From: Clostridiales bacterium
Lineage (GTDB): Bacteria > Bacillota > Clostridia > Oscillospirales > Butyricicoccaceae
Length of the DNA stretch: 5,754 nucleotides
Direction: 5' to 3'
NCBI GenBank assembly: GCA_019420045.1
Contig: JAHZHY010000067.1
Location: 1 to 5,754 of the forward strand
Part shown: in pieces, positions 5,708 through 5,754 of the stretch
Position numbering within the stretch: the stretch's first letter is position 1
Layout: each line of letters begins with the position of its first letter
Program-made: the position numbers and the translations under genes
The notes under the pieces: model-generated
Told to the model about the DNA's origin: nothing
Seen by the model: the letters and a program-made list of their open reading frames with translations, nothing else
The model's database searches: none

Positions 5708-5754
5708 TATACTATCAAGTGCAACAATTTAGGGAAATAAAAAGAAGTTCATAC
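5693..5754. other. AT-rich intergenic tail with -10-like hexamers
   Basis: Composition changes abruptly here from GC-rich coding DNA to AT-rich sequence. TATACT (5708-5713) resembles a plus-strand -10 box, and ATTATA (5706-5711) reads TATAAT on the minus strand. No good -35 box lies about 17 bases upstream of either. CACTTG (5696-5701) and CAAGTG (5716-5721) form a second dyad flanking these boxes. The stretch is probably an intergenic or promoter region for the next gene, whose direction cannot be told. No coding sequence is seen in it. Confidence 0.4.

Noticed and set aside
1..5754. CRISPR array, tRNA or rRNA gene, insertion sequence or phage feature
   Set aside because: Nothing repeated, no transposase-like or integrase-like coding and no RNA-gene pattern was seen. 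Coding genes fill all but about 100 bases.
5714..5754. Start of another gene at the right edge
   Set aside because: No start codon with a ribosome binding site opens a convincing frame on the plus strand, and the AT-rich sequence on the minus strand is not recognisable as a gene end.

Overview
The window is one tightly packed, plus-strand tetrapyrrole operon, followed by a terminator and a short AT-rich stretch. The order is hemA (5' end outside the window), a stand-alone precorrin-2 dehydrogenase (SirC/YlnF type), hemC, a cobA-hemD fusion, hemB and hemL. High GC, AGGAGG-type ribosome binding sites, the cobA-hemD fusion and this gene order suggest a GC-rich member of the Clostridia, plausibly a gut Ruminococcaceae/Oscillospiraceae relative. 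The placement is an inference from gene order and style. Genus cannot be read from the sequence.

Layout: 1-603 is the C-terminal part of glutamyl-tRNA reductase. 605-1063 is precorrin-2 dehydrogenase. 1060-1938 is hydroxymethylbilane synthase. 1935-3413 is uroporphyrinogen-III methyltransferase fused to uroporphyrinogen-III synthase. 3406-4386 is porphobilinogen synthase. 4388-5650 is glutamate-1-semialdehyde aminomutase. Adjacent genes either overlap (4, 4 and 8 bases) or are separated by a single base, so translation is probably coupled along the whole message. A strong intrinsic hairpin at 5662-5692 closes the operon. The last ~60 bases are AT-rich and hold two small dyads and -10-like hexamers but no gene.

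Together the enzymes convert glutamyl-tRNA to 5-aminolevulinate (HemA, HemL), to porphobilinogen (HemB), to hydroxymethylbilane (HemC), to uroporphyrinogen III (HemD), to precorrin-2 (CobA) and to sirohydrochlorin (SirC). Sirohydrochlorin is the branch point for siroheme and for anaerobic (early-cobalt) cobalamin synthesis. No uroporphyrinogen decarboxylase, coproporphyrinogen enzyme or ferrochelatase lies in the window, so the operon as seen is directed toward the siroheme/corrinoid side.

Most of this is a well-known pathway, and I see no new multi-gene system. The points most worth a second look are a HemA that stops before the usual C-terminal dimerisation domain, an atypical C-terminal motif in the SirC-like protein, and palindromic elements with a -10-like box downstream of the terminator.
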